A DNA stretch of 37,868 bases from Alphaproteobacteria bacterium (lineage in GTDB: Bacteria; Pseudomonadota; Alphaproteobacteria; GCA-2731375): assembly GCA_030746635.1 (NCBI GenBank), contig JASLMH010000027.1:1-37868 (forward strand), written 5' to 3'. Shown in pieces: positions 26,157 through 33,244 of this stretch (position 1 is the first letter of the stretch; each line of letters opens with the position of its first letter). Both the position numbers and the translations under genes were made by a program. The notes beneath the pieces were generated by a model, which did no database searches, was not told where the DNA came from, and was given only the letters and a program-made list of their open reading frames with translations.

Positions 26157-27836
26157 CTACTGCGTGACCAGGCGATTGACCGCCGAGACGATGGCCTTCA
26201 GCGAGGCGGTGTTGGTATTGGGATGGACGCCGACGCCGAACGCCGTCTGATCGCCTTCGCCGGCCAATTTGATGAAACAGACGGCCTCCACGTCCGATCC
26301 CGCGCCCATGGCGTGCTGGGCGTAGTCGAGGAAGGTCGCCTCGATACCGCATTGGCTCTTCAGCGCGCTGAAGAAGGCGTCGATCGGGCCGTCGCCGCGG
26401 CCGACGATGTCGCGGACCTCGTCATAGGCCCGCACGGTGGCGGTGCACATGACGATCTCGCCGGATTCCGCCGTCGAATTGATCCGATAGTCGACCATCT
26501 CGAACGGTTCGGTGGTATCCAGGTAGTTCTCCTTGAAGGCCTGCCAGATCCGGCTCGGGGTGATTTCCTTGCCGGTATCCTCGCTGATGACCTGGATCAC
26601 CTTGGAAAATTCGATCTGCAGATCGCGCGGCATCTCGATGCCGAATTCGGCTTCCATGATATAGGCGACGCCGCCCTTGCCGGACTGGCTGTTGACCCGG
26701 ATGATCGCCTCATAGGATCGGCCGACGTCCTTCGGATCGATCGGCAGGTAGGGCACCTCCCAATGGGGATCGTTGGCGGTCTTTTTCGCCGCCATGCCCT
26801 TCTTGATGGCGTCCTGATGCGAGCCGGAGAAGGCGGTGTAGACCAGTTCGCCGGCATAGGGGTGGCGTTCATGCACCGATAGCTGGGTACAGTTCTCCGA
26901 AACCTCGACGGAATCATTGATATCGGTGAAATCCAGGTGCGGATCGATGCCCTGGCTGAACAGGTTCAGGGCCAGGGTGACGACGTCGACGTTGCCGGTG
27001 CGTTCGCCATTGCCGAACAAGGTGCCCTCGACCCGCTGGGCGCCGGCCATCAGGCAGAGCTCGGTGGCCGCCACCGCCGTGCCCCGGTCGTTGTGGGGAT
27101 GCAGCGACAGGATGACCTTGTCGCGCTCCTTGAAATGCCGGTGCATCCATTCGATCTGGTCGGCGCAATAGTTCGGCGACGCCATTTCCACGGTTGCCGG
27201 CAGGTTGAAGATCACCGGGTTGTCGGCGGTCGGCTGCCAGATGTCCATCACCGCGTGGCAAACATCCAGGGCGTAATCCAGCTCGGTGCCGGTGAAGCTT
27301 TCCGGCGAATATTCCAGGCGTACGTTGCAGCCGTCGGCGCGCAATTGGGGCAACCGCTCCTGAATCCAGACGGCGCCGTCGGTGGCGATCTTCTTCACCC
27401 CCTCGCGATCCTGGGCGAACACCACGCGGCGCTGCAATTCCGAGGTGGAGTTGTACAGATGGATGATGGCGTTCTTCGAACCTTCCAACGCCTCGAAGGT
27501 GCGCTCGATCAGTTCCGGGCGTGATTGAGTCAGGACCTGGATACTGACGTCGTCCGGGATCAGATCGTTGTCGACGATGTGCCGGGCGAAATCGAAATCG
27601 GTTTCCGAGGCCGCCGGAAAGCCGACCTCGATCTCCTTGAAGCCCAATTTGATCAGATGGTTGAAGAAGCGAAGTTTCTTGTGCCGGCCCATGGGCTCGA
27701 CCAGTGCCTGATTGCCGTCACGCAGATCGACCGAGCACCACATCGGCGCCTCGGTGATGATCTGGTGCGGCCATTGCCGGTCCGGCAAATCGATTTGCGG
27801 AAAGGCCCGGTATTTGTGGATGGGCATGGTGTTCAT
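26157..27836 (-). CDS. leuA: 2-isopropylmalate synthase (long type)
   Basis: A 559-residue enzyme that condenses acetyl-CoA with 2-oxoisovalerate, the first and feedback-controlled step of leucine synthesis. The HMGL-like TIM barrel shows 'APMWCSVDLRDGNQALVEPM', 'FKEIEVGFPAASETDFDFA', 'SLHPHNDRGTAVAATEL' and 'VEGTLFGNGERTGNVDVVTL', and a C-terminal LeuA regulatory domain begins at about residue 420. The 'IHKYRAFPQIDLPDRQWP' start marks the long (actinobacterial-like) LeuA type, as opposed to the 510-residue enterobacterial form. ATG 27836 follows GGGAGA. It is transcribed separately from leuCDB. Confidence 0.96.
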   Translation of the reverse strand: MNTMPIHKYRAFPQIDLPDRQWPHQIITEAPMWCSVDLRDGNQALVEPMGRHKKLRFFNHLIKLGFKEIEVGFPAASETDFDFARHIVDNDLIPDDVSIQVLTQSRPELIERTFEALEGSKNAIIHLYNSTSELQRRVVFAQDREGVKKIATDGAVWIQERLPQLRADGCNVRLEYSPESFTGTELDYALDVCHAVMDIWQPTADNPVIFNLPATVEMASPNYCADQIEWMHRHFKERDKVILSLHPHNDRGTAVAATELCLMAGAQRVEGTLFGNGERTGNVDVVTLALNLFSQGIDPHLDFTDINDSVEVSENCTQLSVHERHPYAGELVYTAFSGSHQDAIKKGMAAKKTANDPHWEVPYLPIDPKDVGRSYEAIIRVNSQSGKGGVAYIMEAEFGIEMPRDLQIEFSKVIQVISEDTGKEITPSRIWQAFKENYLDTTEPFEMVDYRINSTAESGEIVMCTATVRAYDEVRDIVGRGDGPIDAFFSALKSQCGIEATFLDYAQHAMGAGSDVEAVCFIKLAGEGDQTAFGVGVHPNTNTASLKAIVSAVNRLVTQ

Positions 27837-28169
27837 GACGGTGTCTCCCGAAGGGGCTGTGCCGACCGATGCCGCCTGCCTATTTCGGCGCGCGCGGATG
27901 CCGCAAAGGCCATCCGCCGGCGCGGCCGGTGGGCGATCGGTTCGGAATAGCTTGGTGTAATCTAGTCTTGGAAATCTGCATTTGACGCATGGTCCCATGG
28001 CGTGCTCGCAACACGTGCGACGTCCCGGCGCCCCTCAAGGGCCGGGTCAGTAAGTCGCAGAGCGAGCCCCGCTATCTGGTATGACCGCGTCATTGGGCGC
28101 AGAAGCTAGCTTCTGATCTTCCTTCCGTCAAGCCGGGTTAACCAATAATCGGCGACGGTTAACAATGAG
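27837..28169. other. Intergenic region upstream of leuA
   Basis: No gene is supported here. Directly before leuA, a GC-rich inverted repeat (CGGATG at 27895-27900 and CATCCG at 27910-27915, flanked by CG-rich arms) could form a leader hairpin. Further up are a CCCGGC...GCCGGG hairpin near 28026-28048, a perfect 14-bp palindrome AGAAGCTAGCTTCT at 28101-28114, and two GTTAAC words near 28140-28165. A leuA promoter must lie here, but I could not place convincing -35/-10 boxes. Confidence 0.5.
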
Positions 28170-28733
28170 TTAGGTTGCGATGATGCGCAGCCTCGGCCAG
28201 CGCCCGGCCCAGTCCTTGGCTCGCAGGCGCTGGCGGTATTCCGCCGGCCGGCGCAAGGCCGACGGGGTTGGCCGCACGGTCAAGTCCAGCAGATCAGCCA
28301 GGCCATACGGCGCGGCGAGGCGAAGCTCGCCGTCGGCGCCCAAGGTGACGGCGACGCAGGTCGGGGTTTCCAGCCAATGGGCCATGGCCTCGGTGGTATC
28401 GCGGTAGGGACGGTCGCCGTTGCGCAGGTGCATCCGGGCCTGGTTCTTCACCGACCAGGGCTGGCCGCCGTCAGTGGCGCGCAGCCGGGCTTCGATATCG
28501 GCTTCGGCCCGCCGGCGGGTGTCGGCGGAATCGTGGTACAGCACGTCGATATCGTCCAATTCAGTGGCCTGGCGGAAATCGTGCAGGTAATCCCAGACCT
28601 TGGCCCGCACGAAACCCGCGCCGATCCACCAATCCGGCAGGGCTTGGCGGCGGACCACCCCGAGAACCGCCATCATCGCCGGATCGTCTGCGATCAGGCG
28701 CAGGATGTCGCCTTCGCCCTGCAAGCGGGTCAT
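28170..28733 (-). CDS. Nucleotidyltransferase family protein (DUF925)
   Basis: A 187-residue protein of the nucleotidyltransferase-fold DUF925 family. The loop 'WWIGAGFVRAKVWDYLH' (residues 35-51) and the acidic pair Asp61/Asp63 in 'LDDIDVLYHD' correspond to the G-x-x-R-x-x-x-W-D and D-x-D of this fold. 'VKNQARMHLRNGDRPYRDT' is a further family block. Substrates are unknown. It starts 13 bp after the membrane protein gene and probably shares its transcript. Confidence 0.88.
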   Translation of the reverse strand: MTRLQGEGDILRLIADDPAMMAVLGVVRRQALPDWWIGAGFVRAKVWDYLHDFRQATELDDIDVLYHDSADTRRRAEADIEARLRATDGGQPWSVKNQARMHLRNGDRPYRDTTEAMAHWLETPTCVAVTLGADGELRLAAPYGLADLLDLTVRPTPSALRRPAEYRQRLRAKDWAGRWPRLRIIAT

Positions 28734-28746
28734 ACCCGCCGCCGCC

Positions 28747-29469
28747 TCATTCGGCGGCCCGTGCTTTCAGGCGGAGATGGAAGGAACAGAGGTAAAGGGT
28801 CAGGAATAGCGCGAAAAAGAATTCCTGGGTTTCGCTGGCGCGGATATCCAGCGGCGGCACGATCGGCAGGCCGAACCATTTCTCCAGCCGTTGCGGCAGG
28901 CCGATGGCGATGGCCAATAGCGCCGTGGGCAGCAACTCGCGGCTTGGCCACAGCCAGTACCAGTAGTCCGCCGGATCGTTCGGCCGCGGCCGGCGGCGGA
29001 ACCGGAGATAGGCCGGGTACAACAGGCCGCCGACCAGGACGCCCAGTTCCAGCAGCAGGCGGGGTTTCTGATCGAGCCAGCTGGAGACGTTGTGCAGGTT
29101 GGTTTCCCGCTGGTCGTTCAATTCGCGCAGGCCCTCCGGCGTTGCCCAGCCGAACCAGTGCTGACCCCAACTGGCTTCCTCGCCGCCGAAATAGGCGCTG
29201 CCGGCGACGATCAGCAACAGCCAACCGGCCAGCCAGGCCGTCGGCAGCCGGTCGCGCCAGGCCAGGGCGAGAGAACCCGCCACCAAGCCTGGCAACAGCA
29301 CCAAGACGGTGCCGCTTTCCAGCGGCCCCAGTTCGCTTTCCCACAGCCGTCGGTACAGTGGTTCGTTGATCACGCGGAAGGCCAGTTCGACCACCAGCAC
29401 GGCGATCGGCAGCCAAAGCCAGGCCCATTTGGGTAACACCACGCCTTGCCGCCAATTCGACGCCGTCAA
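28747..29469 (-). CDS. Multi-pass membrane protein, unknown function
   Basis: A 240-residue integral membrane protein with about six hydrophobic segments. The most striking stretch is 'GGEEASWGQHWFGWATPEGL' followed by 'NDQRETNLHN', a pattern (E-E-x-S-W-G-Q ... N-x-Q-x-E-x-N-L-H-N) I recall from uncharacterised proteobacterial membrane proteins. No in-frame ATG is present within this stretch; TTG 29469 is chosen because GGGGAG lies six bases upstream. The frame stays open upstream but runs into the FNR-type regulator gene, which ends 47 bp before this start. The length fits family members as I recall them. Function unknown. Confidence 0.75.
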   Translation of the reverse strand: MTASNWRQGVVLPKWAWLWLPIAVLVVELAFRVINEPLYRRLWESELGPLESGTVLVLLPGLVAGSLALAWRDRLPTAWLAGWLLLIVAGSAYFGGEEASWGQHWFGWATPEGLRELNDQRETNLHNVSSWLDQKPRLLLELGVLVGGLLYPAYLRFRRRPRPNDPADYWYWLWPSRELLPTALLAIAIGLPQRLEKWFGLPIVPPLDIRASETQEFFFALFLTLYLCSFHLRLKARAAE

Positions 29470-29516
29470 TGTCCACTCCCCGGAGGGATCAGCGGCAAGA
29501 TTTGACCCCGGCCCGG

Positions 29517-30272
29517 CTAGCGCTCGGTCAGATGGGCCAATCTCGCGACATCGTTGATCCGCACCAAATTCGGTTCTGGCAGTTCGATTACGCCATCCCG
29601 TTTCAAGCGGGTAAAGGTGCGGCTGACGGTTTCCATGGTCAAGCCCAGATAATCGGCGATGTCGCTCCGGCTCATGGGCAAGAACAGGGGATCGCTGGAA
29701 CGGCCCACTTCGATCGCGCGGCTGCTCAGGCCGCGCAGAAACGAGGCGATCTTCTCCATTGGGTTCATCCGGCCGAGCAGCAGCATATGGTCCTGCGCCT
29801 CGACCAGGTTGGTGTTGGTCATGGCCAACAGCCGCCGCTCCATGTCGCGGTGTTGTGCGGCGAATTTCTCGATGTCCCGCCGGCCGAACTGGCACAGGGT
29901 CGATTCGGCGATCGCCTCGGCATTGTACGTGTAGCTATCGCCGATGGTCAGGCCGGCGTAGTCGCCGGGCAGAAGGAAGCCGGCGATCTGCCGCCGACCG
30001 TCGGGCAGCAACTTGGAGATCCGCAGGGCGCCGGATAACAGGGTGAAAAACGCCTTCGCGTCATCGCCTTCCAGGAACAGGGTTTCCTCTTCCTCGAGAT
30101 TGACGATGGCGTGCATCAGGTCCAGTTGCACCAGGCCATCATCGCCGAGTTCAGCGCAGAAAGCGCGGTCACGCACGGCGCATTCACGGCAGAAATCGCC
30201 GTCCGCCACCGCTTCCGTGGATGATTTCGCGGTCTGATCGCACCGAACGCTGGCTGGTCGGGCCAGTTCCAT
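29517..30272 (-). CDS. FNR-type oxygen-responsive transcriptional regulator
   Basis: A 251-residue CRP/FNR-family regulator. An N-terminal C-x2-C-x7-C motif (Cys28, Cys31, Cys39) plus a central Cys127 ('STLCQFGRRD') provides the four ligands of an oxygen-labile 4Fe-4S cluster, as in FnrN/FnrL of alphaproteobacteria. A cNMP-like beta barrel follows ('EEETLFLEGDDAKAFFTLLS'), then a dimer helix and the HTH 'MSRSDIADYLGLTMETVSR', whose E-x-x-S-R recognition residues match E. coli FNR, so a TTGAT-N4-ATCAA target is expected. ATG 30272 follows AGGGGA. It is first of a minus-strand run with the membrane protein and nucleotidyltransferase genes. Confidence 0.92.
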   Translation of the reverse strand: MELARPASVRCDQTAKSSTEAVADGDFCRECAVRDRAFCAELGDDGLVQLDLMHAIVNLEEEETLFLEGDDAKAFFTLLSGALRISKLLPDGRRQIAGFLLPGDYAGLTIGDSYTYNAEAIAESTLCQFGRRDIEKFAAQHRDMERRLLAMTNTNLVEAQDHMLLLGRMNPMEKIASFLRGLSSRAIEVGRSSDPLFLPMSRSDIADYLGLTMETVSRTFTRLKRDGVIELPEPNLVRINDVARLAHLTER

Positions 30273-30361
30273 CCGTGTCCCCTTGGTTTGCCCGGTCCGG
30301 TCTGGTGCCCCCACCGCAGCGACCAGGCAACCTAATGAAATAACAACCAGGTTACAGTGTC

Positions 30362-30376
30362 GTTAACGACGTTAAC
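30362..30376. promoter_or_regulatory. 15-bp palindrome upstream of the FNR-type gene
   Basis: GTTAACGACGTTAAC is a perfect 7-1-7 palindrome about 90 bp before the regulator ATG. It lies in the expected promoter zone and could be an operator. It does not match the FNR consensus. The binding factor is unknown. Confidence 0.4.
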
Positions 30377-30446
30377 CAATCGCCGCGCGACAATCAATCG
30401 GCGGCGTGCGGTCGGGACGGGAAATACGGGCTAGGCGGCGTGGCGG

Positions 30447-30466
30447 AAAAAAGCGGGGCCCCGCTG
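30447..30466 (-). terminator. Intrinsic terminator, minus strand
   Basis: AGCGG-GGCC-CCGCT forms a compact GC hairpin followed on the minus strand by TTTTTT (plus-strand A tract at 30447-30452). It is the 3' end of the candidate sRNA and also isolates the FNR-type gene from upstream transcription. Confidence 0.75.
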
Positions 30467-30590
30467 CCGCAGCCGGAGAGGAGGGGGGCATTGCAATCGG
30501 CGGCAGTGGGACCCCAGACGCCGAAAATTCGGCGGTCGTCGGAACCGGCCCTTTCGGGTCCTCGGCGGGGCCGGTCCGTTACCCTTAAAA
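30447..30590 (-). ncRNA. Candidate small structured RNA
   Basis: On the minus strand this segment has a long hairpin (GGACCGGCCC with GGGCCGGTTCC, 10 pairs with one bulge), a second hairpin (GACGCCGA with TCGGCGGTC, loop AAAT), and ends in a GC stem plus six T residues. No gene on the minus strand lies upstream that could need this terminator, so a short independent transcript is the simplest explanation. The 5' end is unmapped; an AT-rich CATATTTTAA near 30584-30593 could be the -10 region. I cannot assign an Rfam family from memory; 6S RNA is one option to test. Confidence 0.45.
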
Positions 30591-30676
30591 TATGGGATCG
30601 CCCCACCGCGAGGGAAGAGGTGGAATGCGCTCGACCGCTCAACTCACCGTGAGGCGTTCGCGCCGGCGAATTTTGC

Positions 30677-30682
30677 TATAAA
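30677..30682 (+). promoter_or_regulatory. Possible -10 element immediately before the GNAT gene
   Basis: TATAAA lies only five bases before the GNAT ATG, and no ribosome-binding sequence precedes that ATG. If it is the -10 box, transcription would begin at or next to the ATG and the mRNA would be leaderless. No good -35 is visible. Confidence 0.4.
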
Positions 30683-30687
30683 TCGCC

Positions 30688-31233
30688 ATGGACGACCTTG
30701 AGTTGGCCACATCCAGGTTGCGGCTGCGGCGGTTCGACGACGGCGATCTGCCGCTGTTGACGGAATTGTTCGCCGACCACTCGGTGCGCCGCTACCTGGC
30801 GGTCGGCCGCATGGACCGCGTCGCCGCGCTTGATTTCGCCGCCGAATTCATCCGCCGCAGCGAGGGCGAACTATCGGAGGCCGGCTGTGGTGCCCTGGCC
30901 CTGACCCGCAAGGCCGACGGCCGGCCGATCGGCTATTGCGGCTTGCGTCCATTGCCCGATCGGATCCGCGCGGTCGAGTTGCTGTATGCCGTGGCGCCGG
31001 ATTGCTGGGGCAACGGATACGCCAGCGAAGCCGCCCGGGCGGTCGTCGACTGGGGATTCGCGGTATTGCTGATCGACGAGATCCACGGTTTCACCCGGCC
31101 CGAGCACGGCGCCTCGCGCCGGATCATGGAGAAGCTCGGCATGCGCTACCGCGGCGACACCGACCGCTACTACGGCGAAACCCTGGCGTTCTATGCCCTC
31201 GGCCGCTGCGCGAATGGTTCCAACCCGGCCTGA
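30688..31233 (+). CDS. GNAT family N-acetyltransferase (RimJ/RimL-like)
   Basis: A 181-residue acetyltransferase that transfers acetyl from acetyl-CoA to an amine. The N-terminal 'LATSRLRLRRFDDGDLPLL' is the RimJ/RimL/YdaF pattern, the acetyl-CoA loop is 'VAPDCWGNGYASEAARAVVD' (about residues 103-122), and the C-terminal 'SRRIMEKLGMRYRGDTDRYY' completes the fold. Protein N-termini or antibiotics are typical substrates; the target here is unknown. The stop directly abuts the stop of the convergent thiolase gene within a shared hairpin. The start lacks a ribosome site. Confidence 0.9.
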   Translation: MDDLELATSRLRLRRFDDGDLPLLTELFADHSVRRYLAVGRMDRVAALDFAAEFIRRSEGELSEAGCGALALTRKADGRPIGYCGLRPLPDRIRAVELLYAVAPDCWGNGYASEAARAVVDWGFAVLLIDEIHGFTRPEHGASRRIMEKLGMRYRGDTDRYYGETLAFYALGRCANGSNPA

Positions 31234-31243
31234 CTAGGCCGGG
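31224..31243. terminator. Shared hairpin over two abutting stop codons
   Basis: CCCGGCCT and AGGCCGGG form a perfect 8-bp stem around a 4-base GACT centre, which contains the end of the GNAT stop (31231-31233) and the start of the thiolase stop (31234-31236). No long T tract follows on either side, so termination would be weak or factor-assisted; the symmetry suggests a bidirectional role. Confidence 0.5.
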
Positions 31244-32421
31244 ATATTCTCGATCAGCGTCGCCATGCCCTGGCCGGCGCCCAGGCACATCGCGACCACG
31301 GCGTAACGGCCGCCGATATCGGCCAGGTGATGCATGGCGGTGATGGTCATGCGCACGCCGGTGGCGCCCGGCGGATGGCCGATCGAGATGCCGCCGCCAT
31401 AGAGATTGGTGCGCTCGCGTGGAATGGACAGATGCCTCTCCGCGTGCAGGTTGACCACGGCGAAGGCCTCGTTGATCTCGAAATAGTCGATGTCGTCGAC
31501 CGTCAGGTCGACCCGTTGCAGCAATTTCCCGATCGCCGGCACCGGGCCGATGCCCATGATGCGTGGCGGCACCCCGACGGTGACCCAATCGACCAGTCTG
31601 GCTTCCGGCCGCAGGCCGACCGCCGCCGCCCGCCGGCGCGCGGCGACCAGCAGGAAGGCCGCGCCGTCGGTGACGCCACTGGAATTGCCGGGCGTCACCT
31701 TGCCGCCGTCGCGGAACGCCGGCCGTAGCTGGCTCAGGCGTTGCGGCGTGATGTCGGGGCGGGGGAATTCGTCGGTGTCGAAGAGGCGGCTGGAACGCCC
31801 GTCGGGGACCTCGATGGGCACGATCTGACGCGCCAGGAAGCCCGAGCCGATGGCCGCGCCGGCCCGCTGCTGGCTCATCAGCGCCCATTCGTCCATCGGT
31901 TCCCGCTCGTATTGGTATTCCTCGGCCAGGTTCTCCGCCGTTTCGCCCATGTACTCGCCGTTGAAGGGATCGCGGTAGCAGAAATCCAGGGCGTCCTCCA
32001 TCGGCTGCTGGCCGCGTTTGAGACCCCAGCGCGCCTGGTTCACGACATAGGGCGCCCGGCTGTAGTTCTCGGCCCCGCCGGCCAGCGCCAGTTCGGAGCG
32101 GCCCAGGGTGATTTGTTCGGCGGCCGAGGCGATGGCCTGGGAGCCGGTGCCGCAGGCCCGGGACACCATCAGGGCGCTGCTGTCCTCGGATAGGCCGGCG
32201 TTCAGGGCGATCACCCGCGAGGCGAACAGGCCGTCATGATCCACCGGCATGGTATTGCCGTAGACCAGATGGTCGACCTCCCCGCCCTCGACCCCGCCCT
32301 TGGCCAGGCAGGCCCTGGCGGCGTGGGTGGCCATGGCGGTCAGGGGGATGTCCTTCAGGGAGCGGCCGAAATCGCCGAAGGCGGTGCGCTGTCCGGCGGC
32401 CAGGATGATGTCCGGTTGCAT
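31234..32421 (-). CDS. Acetyl-CoA C-acyltransferase (thiolase family)
   Basis: A 395-residue thiolase that joins or splits acyl-CoA units. The nucleophilic Cys90 is in 'VSRACGTGSQAIASAAEQI', the active-site His349 in 'GGGISIGHPPGATGVR' and the second Cys379 in 'VAMCLGAGQG'; 'YFEINEAFAVVNLHAERH' is the usual N-E-A-F motif. It could act in beta-oxidation or in acetoacetyl-CoA formation; sequence alone does not decide. It is the third of a minus-strand set after the flavoprotein and amidotransferase genes, with a 36-bp gap. Confidence 0.94.
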   Translation of the reverse strand: MQPDIILAAGQRTAFGDFGRSLKDIPLTAMATHAARACLAKGGVEGGEVDHLVYGNTMPVDHDGLFASRVIALNAGLSEDSSALMVSRACGTGSQAIASAAEQITLGRSELALAGGAENYSRAPYVVNQARWGLKRGQQPMEDALDFCYRDPFNGEYMGETAENLAEEYQYEREPMDEWALMSQQRAGAAIGSGFLARQIVPIEVPDGRSSRLFDTDEFPRPDITPQRLSQLRPAFRDGGKVTPGNSSGVTDGAAFLLVAARRRAAAVGLRPEARLVDWVTVGVPPRIMGIGPVPAIGKLLQRVDLTVDDIDYFEINEAFAVVNLHAERHLSIPRERTNLYGGGISIGHPPGATGVRMTITAMHHLADIGGRYAVVAMCLGAGQGMATLIENIPA

Positions 32422-32457
32422 GACGGTCCTTTCGATACGGGCCGGTGGCGAGCCCGT

Positions 32458-33186
32458 TCAATCGCCACTGGCGGCGATAGCCTGATCCTGGTGAACCGGA
32501 GCCAGCCAATGGGCCATGAATTGCTTCACCCAGTCTTCCACCTGGTCGTCGTGGTCGCGGTAGCCGGCCAGGTGGCGATCCCGCGACTGGGCGCCCGACA
32601 GCACCATGCGATGGGCCGCCTTGCGGGTCCACAACCGCATCATCTCGCCGGTCACCTCCGGATGGAACTGGAGGCCATAGGCGGCGCCGACGCGAAACGC
32701 CTGATTGGGGTACAGATCGCTTTCCGCCAGGTGCTCGACACCGTCCGGCAGGGTGAAGCCCTCGCTATGCCATTGATAGAAATGCTGTTGCGCGGCGAAC
32801 AGCTGGCGGCCCGCCGTCGTGGCGCGCACCGGGTAATAACCGATTTCATGACTGCCGCCATGGTGGGGGCCGACCAGGCCGCCAAGATGCCGGGCCAGCA
32901 TTTGGGCGCCCAGGCAGATGCCCAGGAACGGCTTGTTCTCGCGCAGCGGCAGCTCGATCCAGTCCAGTTCCGCCCGGATGAAGGGCAGATCGTCGTCATT
33001 GGCGCTCATCGGGCCGCCGAAGATCACCGCCGCGTCGAATTCGTCCAGGCAGGTGGGCAGCGGATCGCCGCAGGCGTGGCGGCAGATCACCCCGTCGAAA
33101 CCGAACTCGCCCAGCAACCGGCCGACCCGGCCGGGGTTGGAATGCTCCTGGTGGACGATGAGTAGGATACGACCGTTCATCGCCAT
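32458..33186 (-). CDS. Class I glutamine amidotransferase domain protein
   Basis: A stand-alone class I glutaminase domain of about 240 residues. Counted from the MNGR methionine, the triad is Cys89 ('PFLGICLGAQMLARHLGG'), His173 and Glu175 ('YGLQFHPEVTGEMM'). Two starts are possible, ATG 33186 and ATG 33180; neither has a strong ribosome site. Such free-standing proteins are related to GMP synthase amidotransferase domains and to the gamma-glutamyl-polyamine hydrolases (PuuD side), but their substrates are mostly unknown. The gene lies 58 bp after the flavoprotein gene. Confidence 0.88.
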   Translation of the reverse strand: MAMNGRILLIVHQEHSNPGRVGRLLGEFGFDGVICRHACGDPLPTCLDEFDAAVIFGGPMSANDDDLPFIRAELDWIELPLRENKPFLGICLGAQMLARHLGGLVGPHHGGSHEIGYYPVRATTAGRQLFAAQQHFYQWHSEGFTLPDGVEHLAESDLYPNQAFRVGAAYGLQFHPEVTGEMMRLWTRKAAHRMVLSGAQSRDRHLAGYRDHDDQVEDWVKQFMAHWLAPVHQDQAIAASGD

Positions 33187-33244
33187 GCTATTTAGCGGTC
33201 TTGCCGGGCCCTGGCAATTTCTCAATCGCCGCTTTCTCCTGCAA

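Larger units (their letters stand above)
30273..30687. other. Long intergenic region with promoter, palindrome and candidate sRNA
   Basis: No protein gene is convincing in these 415 bp. The part next to the FNR-type gene is AT-richer and holds its presumed promoter and the GTTAAC palindrome. The part from 30447 to about 30590 is rich in strong hairpins and ends, on the minus strand, in an intrinsic terminator. The last 15 bp carry TATAAA directly before the GNAT start. Confidence 0.6.

Noticed and set aside
27880-27990. leuA leader peptide (short frame beginning MRQMQISKTR on the minus strand)
   Set aside because: It has no run of leucine codons and no clear terminator/antiterminator pair, so leucine attenuation is not supported.
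30273-30400. FNR box near the FNR-type gene
   Set aside because: Only half-sites (for example TTGAT near 30390 on the minus strand) were found; no TTGAT-N4-ATCAA.
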